DNA of 64,000 nt from an uncultured beta proteobacterium (GTDB taxonomy: Bacteria; Pseudomonadota; Gammaproteobacteria; Burkholderiales; Burkholderiaceae_C): the NCBI GenBank assembly GCA_903828235.1, contig CAIKLM010000010.1:1-64000 (forward strand). Direction: 5' to 3'. A program made the translations under genes and the position numbers. Positions 53,101 to 60,873 of the stretch are shown piece after piece. Positions within the stretch are counted from its first letter, which is position 1, and each line of letters starts with the position of its first letter. The notes beneath the pieces are model-generated. The model saw only the letters and a program-made list of their open reading frames with translations. It was not told where the DNA came from and searched no databases.

Positions 53101-55275
53101 GGTGCGGCGCGGCTGCTGCCGTCCGATGGATCCGGAGCGGTGATGTTCCCCGAGGCCCTGGCGCGACTGGCCGTGTGGGCCGATGCGGACGTGAGCTTGG
53201 GTGTGGGGGGCTCGCCGAACCTCGCCATGTCCGATGCCGCGGTCTCCGCCTGGCCCGACTTCCGCAGGCTGGTGGCCGGCAGCGCGTTCACATCGTTCAA
53301 CAGCCTGATCAACAACAGCCTCGCCGGCACCCTGGCCGGAACGGGCCTGCACGCCGGCGACCCCGAGCCCGTTCGGATCCACGCCGGCGGCAGCCTGCTG
53401 CAGAACACCGACGCCACCTGGGTGCTGCCCAAGCCGGCCCGCGTCTCGGCCGGCGACGACGTGCTGAGCCTGCGGCTGCTGGCCCAGAACCTGGCCGACG
53501 GCGACCGCACGACGGTGACCGCCGGGCGCAACTTCATCGCCGACGTGCAGGGCGTGGTCGAGCTCGGCGGCCCCGGGGTGCTGGACGTGCGCGCCGGCCG
53601 CGAGGTCGACCTGGGGTCCTCGTTGGGGCTCAGGACCATCGGCAACGAGCGAACGGCCGCCCTGCCCGCGCGCGGTGCCGACATCCGCCTGGCGGCCGCG
53701 ACGGCGGCGACGCTGGACCTGGCGGTGTTCGAGGCGGCCTACCTGCGCGACTCTCCCCGCAGCGCGCAGTACCGCGCCAGCCTGCGCGACCACGTGCGCG
53801 CGGCGCTGGCCGAACCCACGCTCGACGAGGCACAGGCCTGGGCGCAGTTCCAACGCTTCCCGGCCGGGGCCCAGCGCGGCTTTGCGGAGGCGGTGCTCGC
53901 CGCCGAGTTCGGAGCCGTCTACCTGGGCGGCACGCCGGTCACGGCCGAAGGCGTGACGGCCTCGCTGCGCGAGAGCTTCGACCGCCGCAAGGCCGACCTG
54001 CTGGCCGCCGGCGAGGCGGCGCTGGCGGCGGGCACGCGCATCGTGCTGCCCGGCCGAGAGGCGCTGGCGGGTGCCGAGCTGGCGGCTTACCTGGCCCGCA
54101 TCCGCGGCCTGGAGTTCGAGGGCCTCGAGCTCACCGGCACCATCGCCGAACGCCAGCGCAGCCTGGAGGCCACGCGCACCGGTTGGCGCGACGCCGTCGC
54201 CCACGACCTGGGCGGGACGGCCACCGAACTCGATGCGCTGGCCGCCGCGCAGCCCGACGACCCGCGCGCACGGGCCTGGCGCGAGGGCCTGGCACAGCGC
54301 AGCGGTCCGCTGTTCGACCAGTACCGCGAACGAGTGCTCGAAGCCGAGACCACCTCGGCCGCGAAGGCGGCTTCGGCCTTCGGGCGCCTGTCCCTGCCCA
54401 TGCGGCTGGCGCTGTTCGACGAGGGCTTCCGCGTCGCCGAACTGGCCGGCGCCGGCAGCTTCGTGCCGCAACCGGTGTGGCCGGGCGACGCGCCGGTGCT
54501 GCGCCACAGCGGTGCGCTGGAGATGACGCAGAGCGCCGTCATCACCGAACGCGGCGGCGACATCAGCCTGGTCAACCCGGGTGGCGGCATCAACGTCGGC
54601 CTCAAGGTCGGCGGCAGCAGCAGCTCGCCCAAGGGCGTGATCGCGCTGGGCGGCGGCAACGTCTACGGCTTTGCGCGCGACGACTTCCAGGTCAACACGC
54701 AGCGCGTGTTCATCGTCGGCCAGGGCGACATGAGCATCTGGTCGTCGCGCGGTGACATCGACAGCGGCCGCGGCGCCAACACGGCCGTCGGCGCGCCGCC
54801 GCTGGCGCCGCGGCGCTCGGTCGACGGCGTGGTGTTCGAGATCCCGGCCACCACCACCGGCAGCGGACTGGGCATCGTGCCCGACATCAACGGCCGCACG
54901 GCAGGCACCATCGGCCTCTTCCCTGCCTTCGGCGAGATCCTGGCGCTGGACGCCTTCATCCGCGCGCCGAGCATCCTGCTGGCGGCGCAAGCCGTCGGCG
55001 GCGACGTCACGCTCGGCGGCGCGGTAGGCGGCTCGGGCGCCGTGGTGGCGCCGCCGCCGGCGGCCGTGAGCACACCGCCGAGCACCGGCAGCGAGTCCCG
55101 CGCGGCAGCGGCGGCCAGCACGACGGGCGGCGAAGCGGCGCGCGAGCGCAGCTCGCTGCTGACGGTGGAACTGCTGGGCACGGGCCCGGGCGAGCCCTGC
55201 GAGGGCCTGGCCGGCGCCCAGCTGGCCGAGTGCCAGCGCCGGCTGGCGGAACAGCCGCCGCGCGAGCGGCGCTGA
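44185..55275 (+). CDS. Filamentous-haemagglutinin-family two-partner secretion exoprotein (~3,696 aa)
   Basis: ESPR-like N-terminus MNQGLHRLVFNRHRGMAVAVFEGARSQGKA, TPS-type region, C-terminal DUF3739-like segment. ORF-track start at 42352 is read-through in another frame of fhaC. Confidence 0.92.
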   Translation: MNQGLHRLVFNRHRGMAVAVFEGARSQGKAGRVGMGLAAVAAALALGSPVTAQTRPPVVFAGALPAPANPLPQPYGTLRNASGGFVNDPTLRSFVADPAQRSRVEWRVAPDGRSATFKQGDVDRVILNWDRFDIGAGHHVHFEQSTDPSRYVSALNRIWSADPSLILGRLTADREVILLNSHGVYFGRGARVDTGKFVATANSISDAVFERGLRNVTDGSAVFAAAGADYQPTNPDAAISVEAGAEIRSAAGGDVLLIAPRVANRGRIDTPKGQTVLAAGDRVYLMSSSDPAQRGLIVAVDPLRLAGSTTANDPTLGIVENAADGSPLDATARAADAVAQKVNEIRADSGSINLVGLTVRQAGQLNATTAVKGANGAVYLQAMGSTRTLAGGLSELTEASQRGFVVENGARVTASASGGTVEIAAGSATRVLPSSTATTQLAAEVFNPSIVRVEGETITMAGGATVEAPSGRIELLAASQRQTSPVFSNTPGRAPTPDTSRIVVAPGANLSTAGVVGVEVDGARNQGTQRLFRIELADAPVQRDGPLYREQVFFDNREASRIGVANVAGAGAGTGFTAREKSTAGGTLRIESEGTVVLGQGAVVDVSGGSVRYSAATLQTSLLTRDGVVVQFRNAAPGNRYDTLLGDTRQTLVPAYEEGRDGGSLVLTGNRLALSSELRGDVVEGELQRNGSSNRARPAALSIGRFAGNGQYLAGLSLEANPTPALDGSLFGSPASADLSAVPSTTVLSLPLVSAAGFGAVALRADRVEQPRFGTLDLGPRGQLDILARQISLDGSFTLPGGTLTLLTNDANADSPTTGLGDIRLSGRTRFDLAGRLINDTVAAAGAGGDTPLQLDGGRGSVSAAHDLLAEPGAEIDVSGGARLTSAGTLSRGRAGSVALAAGRSERFETRLQIEGLRLLGHDFGDGGTLTLAGPALRLAAGAAAPAGFTGLSLAPEFLSAGGFGNVSLDAFGDVTVPAGTRLEPTLSSWELAASHRSAGSGRMRGEVVLARPVDENLADRRPVNLSLSASRPLVLNGVALGGGRLVVERGASIEIEAGGTLALAASNRVEIGAGDAAAGGPARLDVPGGRLAITLTGTRGASSASEAFQDPAGFLGSQALWIGAGARLSVSGVAELRPDASPPAFSTFGDAAAASTAPRLTGNVRGGGSIDLVANRGYVVLEQGSQLSLDGAAAALNLRGAATPVTVARPGGRLRLSSPEGMVLDGDISARAPTGALGQALAEGGSLEVAIGAGGVNRFTVGPAYPASPRQLLIDDVARTLPAGARPGDDLAALVGNGSAVLSTTLLGSAGFDSLRLGAGDAIVFERSLSLYVPQTLVLDSPALQALPGVRAELSARSLAMGDRTLSVDRKGPPVDLQPQPDTDPTGGTALRLGAQTVDVVGRSTLKGFSTVHLDAGGAAGGEIRLVAVDPVRRDLGGDIGSLGFTGELTLTSGQTFVATASRFTLDGVAARDAGDAGSRLVLRTGAAGASGNAPWSVFGELSAKATTIDHRGVLRQPFGALSLLAERTLTLGDGSLTSVSGDGQTLLYGQTDNLTQWLPSGSAATRLPLAKGIGLSAASIQTARTAVVDGSGGGDIVAWEFFAGVGGSTDFLASDGLFAVIPSYGRRAAVSLARGIQDLEPGGRELVVTMGGSGLAPGAYTLLPARFAVLAGSLPEGAYIVRRAADQGSALLAAPLVQDDGGIVITGSIREAGSAFLGAPGERFVVESADVFNRRSEIRLSSVSELLTRRATLSDSAVPALPRDGGSIAVRSTGSDTSQWQAQLAAGAAGGRAGTLDIEAARLALVDDLRKTPAGALGVAAASLAGSGAGSVLIGGRRSDGAQAADGTPTVAIRAGGTAALTVDVGAAGLTVDELILATSGSLDIAAGSRLQASGSGSQGRRALTLAGDGALVLVSADELSAERSGVSRSAGRLSIGDAAQLLGRSVAIDATAALQVDSRARLEAQALSLSAPRLAIGALAAADPPGSTEPAPTTLAGSLLDSVRQSPDLTLRSYTRIDFSGPQAWAARPAGGGEATVRLDRLTLDAPLLRGLPDAAGNPASVDIAAREIVLRNTLPGGASPSVLSGGGSLVLDAAPALQFGRTGGLTLGPGSAALGFGDVTLRSRGDLVLDGAGGVAALGDLSLEAARLTASTAADHTLQADAGTLTLRRSAGARTLGERVGQAAAVTLRARDVVQDGSIDLASGVLDIVASGRSADAAAVRFGAGSLSSVAGFSVAGPDGFVVDGPAGRLRVSAGQGRIEALGTLDASVALRPDGTRGAGDAGSLEFNAAGPGGELLLQRDATWGRLLADGGRDAADRGGSISLDLRRLPDSAPLLAAIAEGGIDHAVQLRLREGDLTLAGALRAERAQLAADAGALRLQGATLDARAAEGGVVRLMAAGDLVLDAGSRIDARSTAAGAAGGDVLLASAGGRVLPLAGATVDARGDDAGDGRVVLRAARSADGTTLQVGPLRPADLQAGEVALEAVRVYRQVTVGSETRDIASIGSGSSSLVGSGAARSGQLGQATVLSDSNAYMASAAGALNALGVGAADRGRVSLRAGVEVQAAGNLSVVADWALQGARAGGEAGLLTLRAAGDLTVNGSISDGFASAAANAALSTNASAWSYRLVAGADLAAADPLATQSGGSGSLSIAAGRAVRTGAGSIDLAAAQDVRFVAGSGSTPAGQAYVAGALRTGADADAANALFAGHAAAARPTFTERGGRLSLQAGRDIVAPEASQLVTQWLWRSGVLPTTGVDQGLYARSAHLGWWSQFAQFQQTLGAFGGGAIRVRAGRDVVNLQAMAPTSGWADSRAPAAALLRTIGGGEIDVAAGRDLRGGQFLAGRGTGRLGALGTVTGEAPNQAVDEPVLAQMGGASWRVSGRLGVTATPAFNPTAAPVPSANSRAPVSGFFYTWGDGAAQSLLSAGGDVTLSNALISEANLARFSFASITDTRAAYRVIPASLTVLALGGAARLLPSDGSGAVMFPEALARLAVWADADVSLGVGGSPNLAMSDAAVSAWPDFRRLVAGSAFTSFNSLINNSLAGTLAGTGLHAGDPEPVRIHAGGSLLQNTDATWVLPKPARVSAGDDVLSLRLLAQNLADGDRTTVTAGRNFIADVQGVVELGGPGVLDVRAGREVDLGSSLGLRTIGNERTAALPARGADIRLAAATAATLDLAVFEAAYLRDSPRSAQYRASLRDHVRAALAEPTLDEAQAWAQFQRFPAGAQRGFAEAVLAAEFGAVYLGGTPVTAEGVTASLRESFDRRKADLLAAGEAALAAGTRIVLPGREALAGAELAAYLARIRGLEFEGLELTGTIAERQRSLEATRTGWRDAVAHDLGGTATELDALAAAQPDDPRARAWREGLAQRSGPLFDQYRERVLEAETTSAAKAASAFGRLSLPMRLALFDEGFRVAELAGAGSFVPQPVWPGDAPVLRHSGALEMTQSAVITERGGDISLVNPGGGINVGLKVGGSSSSPKGVIALGGGNVYGFARDDFQVNTQRVFIVGQGDMSIWSSRGDIDSGRGANTAVGAPPLAPRRSVDGVVFEIPATTTGSGLGIVPDINGRTAGTIGLFPAFGEILALDAFIRAPSILLAAQAVGGDVTLGGAVGGSGAVVAPPPAAVSTPPSTGSESRAAAAASTTGGEAARERSSLLTVELLGTGPGEPCEGLAGAQLAECQRRLAEQPPRERR
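44361..44391 (+). other. Perfect 13-bp stem-loop inside the FHA-like CDS
   Basis: GTTTGCCGGCGCC-CTGCC-GGCGCCGGCAAAC. Confidence 0.75.
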
Positions 55276-55489
55276 CGGCGTGATGTCCGACAGCGCCTTC
55301 GCTCTTGCTGAAACGCCGGAGCGGACCGACGTCTGGCACGCATGGGCTGCCAGGACCTGCCGAACACGCTGTCGGCATCTCCACGACCGGCGGGCCTGGC
55401 GCGACGGCGTCGAGGGCGACCGTTCGCTTCGCGCTCAGGGACAACCCTCCCTTCGGTCTCTGGGTGCGCGTCGGCAGCTGGTCCCGTCA

Positions 55490-55505
55490 TCAGCCTAACG
55501 GCTCA
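55490..55505. promoter_or_regulatory. Palindromic box copy F, TCAGCCTAACGGCTCA
   Basis: Similar to the recurrent box; upstream of the PhoX-like gene. Confidence 0.5.
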
Positions 55506-55580
55506 TTGCCCGCGCCAAACGTGGATGGCGAGGCTTCATCGATGCCCACTAACGTCCACAGCGTCATTCCGATTCACCCT

Positions 55581-55605
55581 GCGCAGCCGACTCGGTTGGC
55601 TGCGC
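55581..55605 (+). other. Stem-loop in presumed 5' UTR of the PhoX-like gene
   Basis: GCGCAGCC-GACTCGGTT-GGCTGCGC, 38 bp before ATG 55643. Confidence 0.5.
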
Positions 55606-55642
55606 GGCAAGCCACCCAACCGAGCACACGCCAGGAGACTCC

Positions 55643-57691
55643 ATGTCGAGCAAGATGCATCCGGACAACGACGTCACCATCAACCCGTCCAACAACGCCT
55701 CCATCCGTGACGTGATGGAGCAGTTCAAGGGCCGCCGCAACTTCCTCAAGGGCTCTCTGGGCATGGCCACCGTGGCCACGCTGGGCGGCTTCGGGCTCGA
55801 AGCCAAGGCGGCGTACCCCACCGCGCCCGCGCCTGGCGGTGGTGGCATCACCTTCACGGGTATCCCACCCAACCTGGCGGCGACTTTCGTCGATGCCGTG
55901 TCGGTGCCGACCGGCTACACCGCCAAGACCCTGGTCGGCTGGGGGGACGCCATCGGCGTGATGGGCCCCGATGCGCTGATCAGCCACGACCACAGCGACC
56001 CGATGCCGATCTCCGCAGCCCGCCAGAACACCACGTTCGGCCAGCACAACGACGGCATGCACTTCTTCCCGTTCCCGGGTGTCGGAGGCGCGCCGTCGAA
56101 CGAGCGCGGTCTGCTGGTCGTGAACCATGAGTATGTCGATCCTGGCCTGCACGCCAACACCAGCAGCTACGGCACGATCACCATCACGAAGGCGCTGGTG
56201 GACGCCCAGGTGGCCGCGCATGGCGTGTCCGTTCTTGAACTGCGCAAGCTCGGCGGCGAGTGGACCGTGGTCAAGCCTTCTCCCTTCGCCCGCCGCATCA
56301 CTGGCGCCACGCCGATGGTCTTGAGCGGCCCGGCTGCCGGTGATGCCGCGCTGCAGACGAGCGCCGATCCCACTGGCACGAGGGTGCTGGGCACCTTGAA
56401 CAACTGCGCCCACGGCATCACGCCCTGGGGTACCTACCTCACCTGCGAGGAGAACTGGAACGGCTACTTCGGCGCCAACGGGTCCTTCACGCAGACCGCA
56501 GCCGAGCGCCGCTACGGCGTCACTGCCAGCGGCTTCGGCTACCGGTGGCACTTGGGGGACTCCCGCTTCGACCTCAACGCGCCGGGCAACCGCAACGAGC
56601 CCAACCGCTTCGGCTGGGTGGTCGAGATCGACCCGTTCAACCCGCGCGCGATGCCCATCAAGCGCACGGCGCTGGGTCGCATCAAGCACGAGAGCGCCGA
56701 CTTCGCGGTCGCCCCGGACGGCACGATCTGCTTCTACACCGGCGACGACGAGCGCAACGACTACATGTACAAGTTCGTGTGTGCCGGCAAGTTCAACAGG
56801 ACGAACCGCGCGGCCAACCGCAACCTGCTCGACAGTGGCACGTTGTACGTGGCGAAGTTCAACGCCGATGGCACCGGTGAGTGGTTGCCGCTGGTCTTCG
56901 GCCAAGGCGGCCTGACGCCAGCCAACGGCTTCACCAGCCAGGCCGACGTGCTGATCCGCACGCGCCAGGCCGCCGACCGGGCTGGGGCCACGATGATGGA
57001 TCGCCCGGAGTGGGTGGCGGTGCACCCGACCACGCGCGAGGTCTACCTGACGCTGACCAACAACAACCGGCGCGGGACCAACCCGCCGTCGTCGAACAAC
57101 CCCGATGGCAGCTCGTCCGCTGGCGGCGCCCGTCCGTCGGTCGACGCCGCCAACCCGCGGCCCGACAATCGCTACGGCCACATCATCCGCTGGACCGAGA
57201 CCGGCAACAACCCGGCCGCCACCACCTTTGCCTGGGACATCTTCGTCGAGTGCGGCGACAAGCTGAACCCGGCGGCCAACCTGAAGGGCAACATCGTCGG
57301 CGATGACCTGGGCGCGCCCGACGGCCTGTGGTTCGACCGTGATGGCCGCCTGTGGATCCAGACCGACCAGCAGGGCGACGGCCTGGGTGACTGGACCAAC
57401 ATCGGCGGCAACGCGATGTTTGCAGCCGACCCGAGCACGCGCCGGATCACCCGCTTCCTGACCAGCCCGAGGAACTGCGAGACCACCGGCGTGGTCTCCA
57501 CCCCGGATGGCAAGACGATGTTCGTCGGCATCCAGCATCCGGGCGAGGACTGGGCACCGGGTGCGTACACCGCCAAGAGCACCTGGCCCGACAGCGGTGC
57601 CAACGGCCCGACCACCCAGGCCACCGTGGCCAAGCCGCGCTCGGCGCTGGTCGTCGTCACCAAGAACGATGGCGGCGTGATCGGCACCTGA
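55643..57691 (+). CDS. PhoX/DUF839 family Tat-exported phosphatase-like protein
   Basis: Tat-like GRRNFLKGSLGMATVATLGGFG; GLLVVNHEYV; CAHGITPWGTYLTCEENWNGYF; PDGLWFDRDGRLWIQTD. Confidence 0.88.
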   Translation: MSSKMHPDNDVTINPSNNASIRDVMEQFKGRRNFLKGSLGMATVATLGGFGLEAKAAYPTAPAPGGGGITFTGIPPNLAATFVDAVSVPTGYTAKTLVGWGDAIGVMGPDALISHDHSDPMPISAARQNTTFGQHNDGMHFFPFPGVGGAPSNERGLLVVNHEYVDPGLHANTSSYGTITITKALVDAQVAAHGVSVLELRKLGGEWTVVKPSPFARRITGATPMVLSGPAAGDAALQTSADPTGTRVLGTLNNCAHGITPWGTYLTCEENWNGYFGANGSFTQTAAERRYGVTASGFGYRWHLGDSRFDLNAPGNRNEPNRFGWVVEIDPFNPRAMPIKRTALGRIKHESADFAVAPDGTICFYTGDDERNDYMYKFVCAGKFNRTNRAANRNLLDSGTLYVAKFNADGTGEWLPLVFGQGGLTPANGFTSQADVLIRTRQAADRAGATMMDRPEWVAVHPTTREVYLTLTNNNRRGTNPPSSNNPDGSSSAGGARPSVDAANPRPDNRYGHIIRWTETGNNPAATTFAWDIFVECGDKLNPAANLKGNIVGDDLGAPDGLWFDRDGRLWIQTDQQGDGLGDWTNIGGNAMFAADPSTRRITRFLTSPRNCETTGVVSTPDGKTMFVGIQHPGEDWAPGAYTAKSTWPDSGANGPTTQATVAKPRSALVVVTKNDGGVIGT

Positions 57692-57724
57692 TCCGCCCAA
57701 CCCCTACACACCAAGGAACTCACC

Positions 57725-58435
57725 ATGACCTACTTCCACAAGGTTCGCCACGCCGCCGTGGCCGCAGCTGCCCTGGCCCTGGTCGGCGGCGCACAGGCTG
57801 CCGGCTTCGTCGACTCGGGCCCCACCTTCGCCCCGACGACTGAGCTCATCAGCTTCGACAGCTACGACGGCCTGCTCTACGACGCGACGCTCTACCCCAC
57901 GGGCCTGGCCCTTGAAAGCGGTGGCATCGTGCGGCTGACCACGGTTGACGGCGGCGCGTTGATTGGCGCCTTCGTGCAGGACCTCGAGGGCAATGGCCTT
58001 TGGGGCGCGCGGTTTGACGTCACGCCCACGGGCATCGGCAACTTCCTGGCGGCGACGCAGACGATCAACTTCGACTTCGGCACCCACGGCCCGCAGGCCC
58101 GGGTGGGCGCGTTCTTCAACCTGTCGCAACCGCTCAGTGGCCCGAAGGGTAACCAGATCACGCTGACCGCGCTGGACGGCATGGGCGCGGAGTTGGAGTC
58201 GTTCAGCTTCGGCGTCGACACCGACGCCGCCAGCTACAACGAAGGTGTGTTCGCCGGGTTCGATCGCACCTCGGCCGACATCGCCAGCTTCCGTGTCAGC
58301 TTCACCGCTGGCGGCTCAGTGGTGATGGACGAGCTGCACCTGACCGCGGTGCCGGTGCCCGAGGCCAGCACCTGGGCCATGATGGTCGCCGGTCTCGCCG
58401 CGATGGGCGCACTGGCTCGACGTCGCCGAGCTTGA
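57725..58435 (+). CDS. PEP-CTERM sorting domain protein
   Basis: Signal peptide and VPVPEASTWAMMVAGLAAMGALARRRRA. Confidence 0.93.
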   Translation: MTYFHKVRHAAVAAAALALVGGAQAAGFVDSGPTFAPTTELISFDSYDGLLYDATLYPTGLALESGGIVRLTTVDGGALIGAFVQDLEGNGLWGARFDVTPTGIGNFLAATQTINFDFGTHGPQARVGAFFNLSQPLSGPKGNQITLTALDGMGAELESFSFGVDTDAASYNEGVFAGFDRTSADIASFRVSFTAGGSVVMDELHLTAVPVPEASTWAMMVAGLAAMGALARRRRA

Positions 58436-58466
58436 TGCTGGCAGGACTTCGCCAGGGAGGCGGCCG

Positions 58467-59249
58467 ATGACTTCGCGCCGCCACACCCTGCCCGCGCTGG
58501 CGGCCGCTCCTTTGGCGGCGGTCTTGCCAGCGCACGCGGCGACGGTGGCCGACTTCGCGGCCGTGGCCGATGCGACGATCTTCGCCAACCAGAACGGCGA
58601 CTCCACATACGACGCCGTAGCCGACGGCCAGGGCGGCAGCCTCTGGACATCGGTGCTGGCGGCGGGGGTGGTGCGGCGCGCACTGCTGCGCTTCGACCTC
58701 TCGGGCATTCCTGCCGGGGCGGTGGTGCTGGAAGCCAGCATCGAAGCCTTCATGATCCGCCTGCGCGAACCTCAGGCGCTGACTCTCCACCGCGTGACGG
58801 CAGCATGGGGAGAGGGTGCCGCCAACGGCGGAGACGCCGGAGTCGGAGCCGCAGCCGGGCCCGGTGACTGCACCTGGTCACACCGCATCTGGCCCCACCA
58901 GCCCTGGGGCAGGCGAGGCGGTGATTACCTGCTGTCCGCCAGTGCGTCGACCCCCGTCAGCGGCTGGCCGGCACCCGTGGTGTGGGCCAGCACGCCGGCA
59001 CTGGTCGACGACGTGCAGGGCTGGGTCGACACGCCGGCCTCCAACCACGGCTGGCTGATGATCGGCATCGAGTCGGGCTCGCAGAACGCCAGCCGCCTGG
59101 CCAGCCGCCACAGCACGTCGCCGAGCGCGCGCCCCCGGCTGCGCGTGCGCTGGATCGAGCCTGCTCCAGGTGAAGACGTGCCACTGCCGGCGTGGGCCCT
59201 CGCGTTGTTCGCCGGCGCTGCGGCACTGGCGTTGCGCCACCGGCGGTGA
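58467..59249 (+). CDS. DNRLRE-like protein with VPLPAW-type C-terminal sorting signal
   Basis: DATIFANQNGDSTYD...RRALLRFDLSGIPAGAVVLEASIEAF; tail DVPLPAWALALFAGAAALALRHRR. Confidence 0.82.
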   Translation: MTSRRHTLPALAAAPLAAVLPAHAATVADFAAVADATIFANQNGDSTYDAVADGQGGSLWTSVLAAGVVRRALLRFDLSGIPAGAVVLEASIEAFMIRLREPQALTLHRVTAAWGEGAANGGDAGVGAAAGPGDCTWSHRIWPHQPWGRRGGDYLLSASASTPVSGWPAPVVWASTPALVDDVQGWVDTPASNHGWLMIGIESGSQNASRLASRHSTSPSARPRLRVRWIEPAPGEDVPLPAWALALFAGAAALALRHRR

Positions 59250-59746
59250 GTGCGCGGCAACGGTCGGCCTTCGGCATCGCGCCGCTGGCGTTGGGGCTGG
59301 CCTGGTTTGCCGGGCTCTATGGGCTGTACGCTCAGTGGCCGGCGCTGTCACGGTGGTTCATCGAGGACCTCACCGTTCGGCCGGCGGCCTGGGTATTGCA
59401 GTGGCTTGCGCCGGCGTTGCACGCGCAGGCCGTGGGCAGCCGTCTGGTCGTCGATGGCGGGGGACTGAACGTCCTTCAAGGCTGCGAGGGCGCCGACCTG
59501 GCGCTGCTGTCGGCCAGTGCTGCACTGGCTGCGCCGATGCCGTGGCGATGGCGGCTGCTCGGCCTGCTGCTGATGCTCGGCGCAGCCTTCGGGCTCAACC
59601 AGTTGCGTCTGCTGATCCTTCTGAAGGCACACCTGCACCACCCGCGGTGGTTCGACCTGTTGCACACGCTGTGGCTGCCGCTGGGCATGGTGTTGTTGCT
59701 GGCCGCACTGCTGTTTACATGGACGGCGCGCTTCGCCCGGCGCTGA
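59246..59746 (+). CDS. Single-domain exosortase/archaeosortase family protein
   Basis: Polytopic with candidate catalytic C (LQGCEGADLAL), R (LNQLRLLILL), and H (WFDLLHTLWLPLG). GTG start overlaps the upstream stop. Confidence 0.82.
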   Translation: MSARQRSAFGIAPLALGLAWFAGLYGLYAQWPALSRWFIEDLTVRPAAWVLQWLAPALHAQAVGSRLVVDGGGLNVLQGCEGADLALLSASAALAAPMPWRWRLLGLLLMLGAAFGLNQLRLLILLKAHLHHPRWFDLLHTLWLPLGMVLLLAALLFTWTARFARR

Positions 59747-60324
59747 GCGGCGCGCTGCGCCTGCTGCTTGCGCTGGCGCTGCTCGTGCTGCCCGGCACGC
59801 CTGCCGGGCCTGCACTCATGGAGCCGCTGCTGCCCGCCATGCGGAACTGGCTGACATGGGTCGAACCGGCCTTCGCCATCCGCTCGCTGGTCATCGACCG
59901 GTCTGAGGGACGCAGCCGGCTGCGTCTCGAAGTGGGGCTGGTGCACCCGGTGCGGGTGGCCGGCAAATTGGTGATGCCACACCCGCGGGGCCGCGCGCGC
60001 GCTGAGGTACCGCTGGCGCAGGCCTGGCAGGCGCCGCTGGTGATGGCGCTGCTCTTGCTTGCCTGGCCAGCCAGGGGTTGGCAAGAGCTTGCGTGGCGCG
60101 CCGCCGTCGCGGTGCCGGCCGGCGCGGCGCTCCTGGCCATGGACACGCCGCTGGTGCTGTTGGCCGAAGTCTGGCAGCTGCTGAGACTCGCGCACGGTGA
60201 CCAGACATTCAGCCCGCTGGTGGCTTGGGGCGAGCTGTTGCGGGCGGGCGGCCGGGTCGGCGCAGGCCTGCTGGCCGCGGCGGCCATCGTCATGCTGGTT
60301 CGGCGCCTGCGCGAGCGACCATAG
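59719..60324 (+). CDS. Exosortase-associated membrane protein, unknown function
   Basis: Overlaps the exosortase gene; several TM segments. Confidence 0.65.
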   Translation: MDGALRPALSGALRLLLALALLVLPGTPAGPALMEPLLPAMRNWLTWVEPAFAIRSLVIDRSEGRSRLRLEVGLVHPVRVAGKLVMPHPRGRARAEVPLAQAWQAPLVMALLLLAWPARGWQELAWRAAVAVPAGAALLAMDTPLVLLAEVWQLLRLAHGDQTFSPLVAWGELLRAGGRVGAGLLAAAAIVMLVRRLRERP

Positions 60325-60466
60325 TGAACACGCTGCGGCAGCGGGACTGAAGGAGACCACGAGCGCTCTCAGCCCAGACGCAGTACCAGGGCGGCCGACT
60401 TGCCGACTCATCGTGGTGGCTGTCCGACAAGGAACTGGCGCGGCATGTCAATTCGATAAATTCATA

Positions 60467-60482
60467 TGGGCCGTTTGGCTCA
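60467..60482. promoter_or_regulatory. Palindromic box copy G, TGGGCCGTTTGGCTCA
   Basis: Flanked as TATGGGCC-GTTT-GGCTCATA; upstream of ORF 60583-60840. Confidence 0.55.
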
Positions 60483-60582
60483 TACCTTGAAGATGGCGCA
60501 CAACACCAAGGCCCGAGGGTCACCCAGATGTCGTTCAGCGGCCTGTAGATTCCAGGGGAGTCCGCGTTCCAACCGCAACCAC

Positions 60583-60840
60583 ATGTCGCCGACTCCACCC
60601 CTGAACCAGAGGGCCTTGTCCCGCCTCGCGAGGCGACTGCTGCTGGACAGCCCCGTCGGCGCCGACGTCGCGCTGCCACGGGCCGGCTTCACCCTCGAGA
60701 ATGCGCACGTCTACGACGCCGTGGCCCGCGAGCTGATCCACCAGGCCGAAGGCGGCCGACTGCAGGTCGTGCGCAGCGAGACTGAACCCGGTCGCGAAGA
60801 CGGGCTGATCCTCAAGTTCGTGTTCCGGCGTCTGGCCTGA
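60583..60840 (+). CDS. Small conserved-looking hypothetical protein
   Basis: 85-aa ORF from ATG 60583 (longer ORF from 60466 possible); soluble, no recognised domain. Confidence 0.5.
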   Translation: MSPTPPLNQRALSRLARRLLLDSPVGADVALPRAGFTLENAHVYDAVARELIHQAEGGRLQVVRSETEPGREDGLILKFVFRRLA

Positions 60841-60873
60841 TTGCGCGTTGGCCCGCGCCGCGGCCATGCGCGG

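Noticed and set aside
53366-53383. GAGCCCGTTCGGATCCA-like box within the FHA-like CDS
   Set aside because: Needs insertions to align and is inside coding sequence; likely chance.
48858-54755. 1965-aa plus-strand ORF overlapping the FHA-like gene in another frame
   Set aside because: Arg-rich shadow ORF produced by GC codon bias.
51202-54990. 1262-aa minus-strand ORF opposite the FHA-like gene
   Set aside because: His/Arg/Gln-rich composition typical of antisense reading in high-GC DNA; no recognisable domain and covered by a strong plus-strand CDS.
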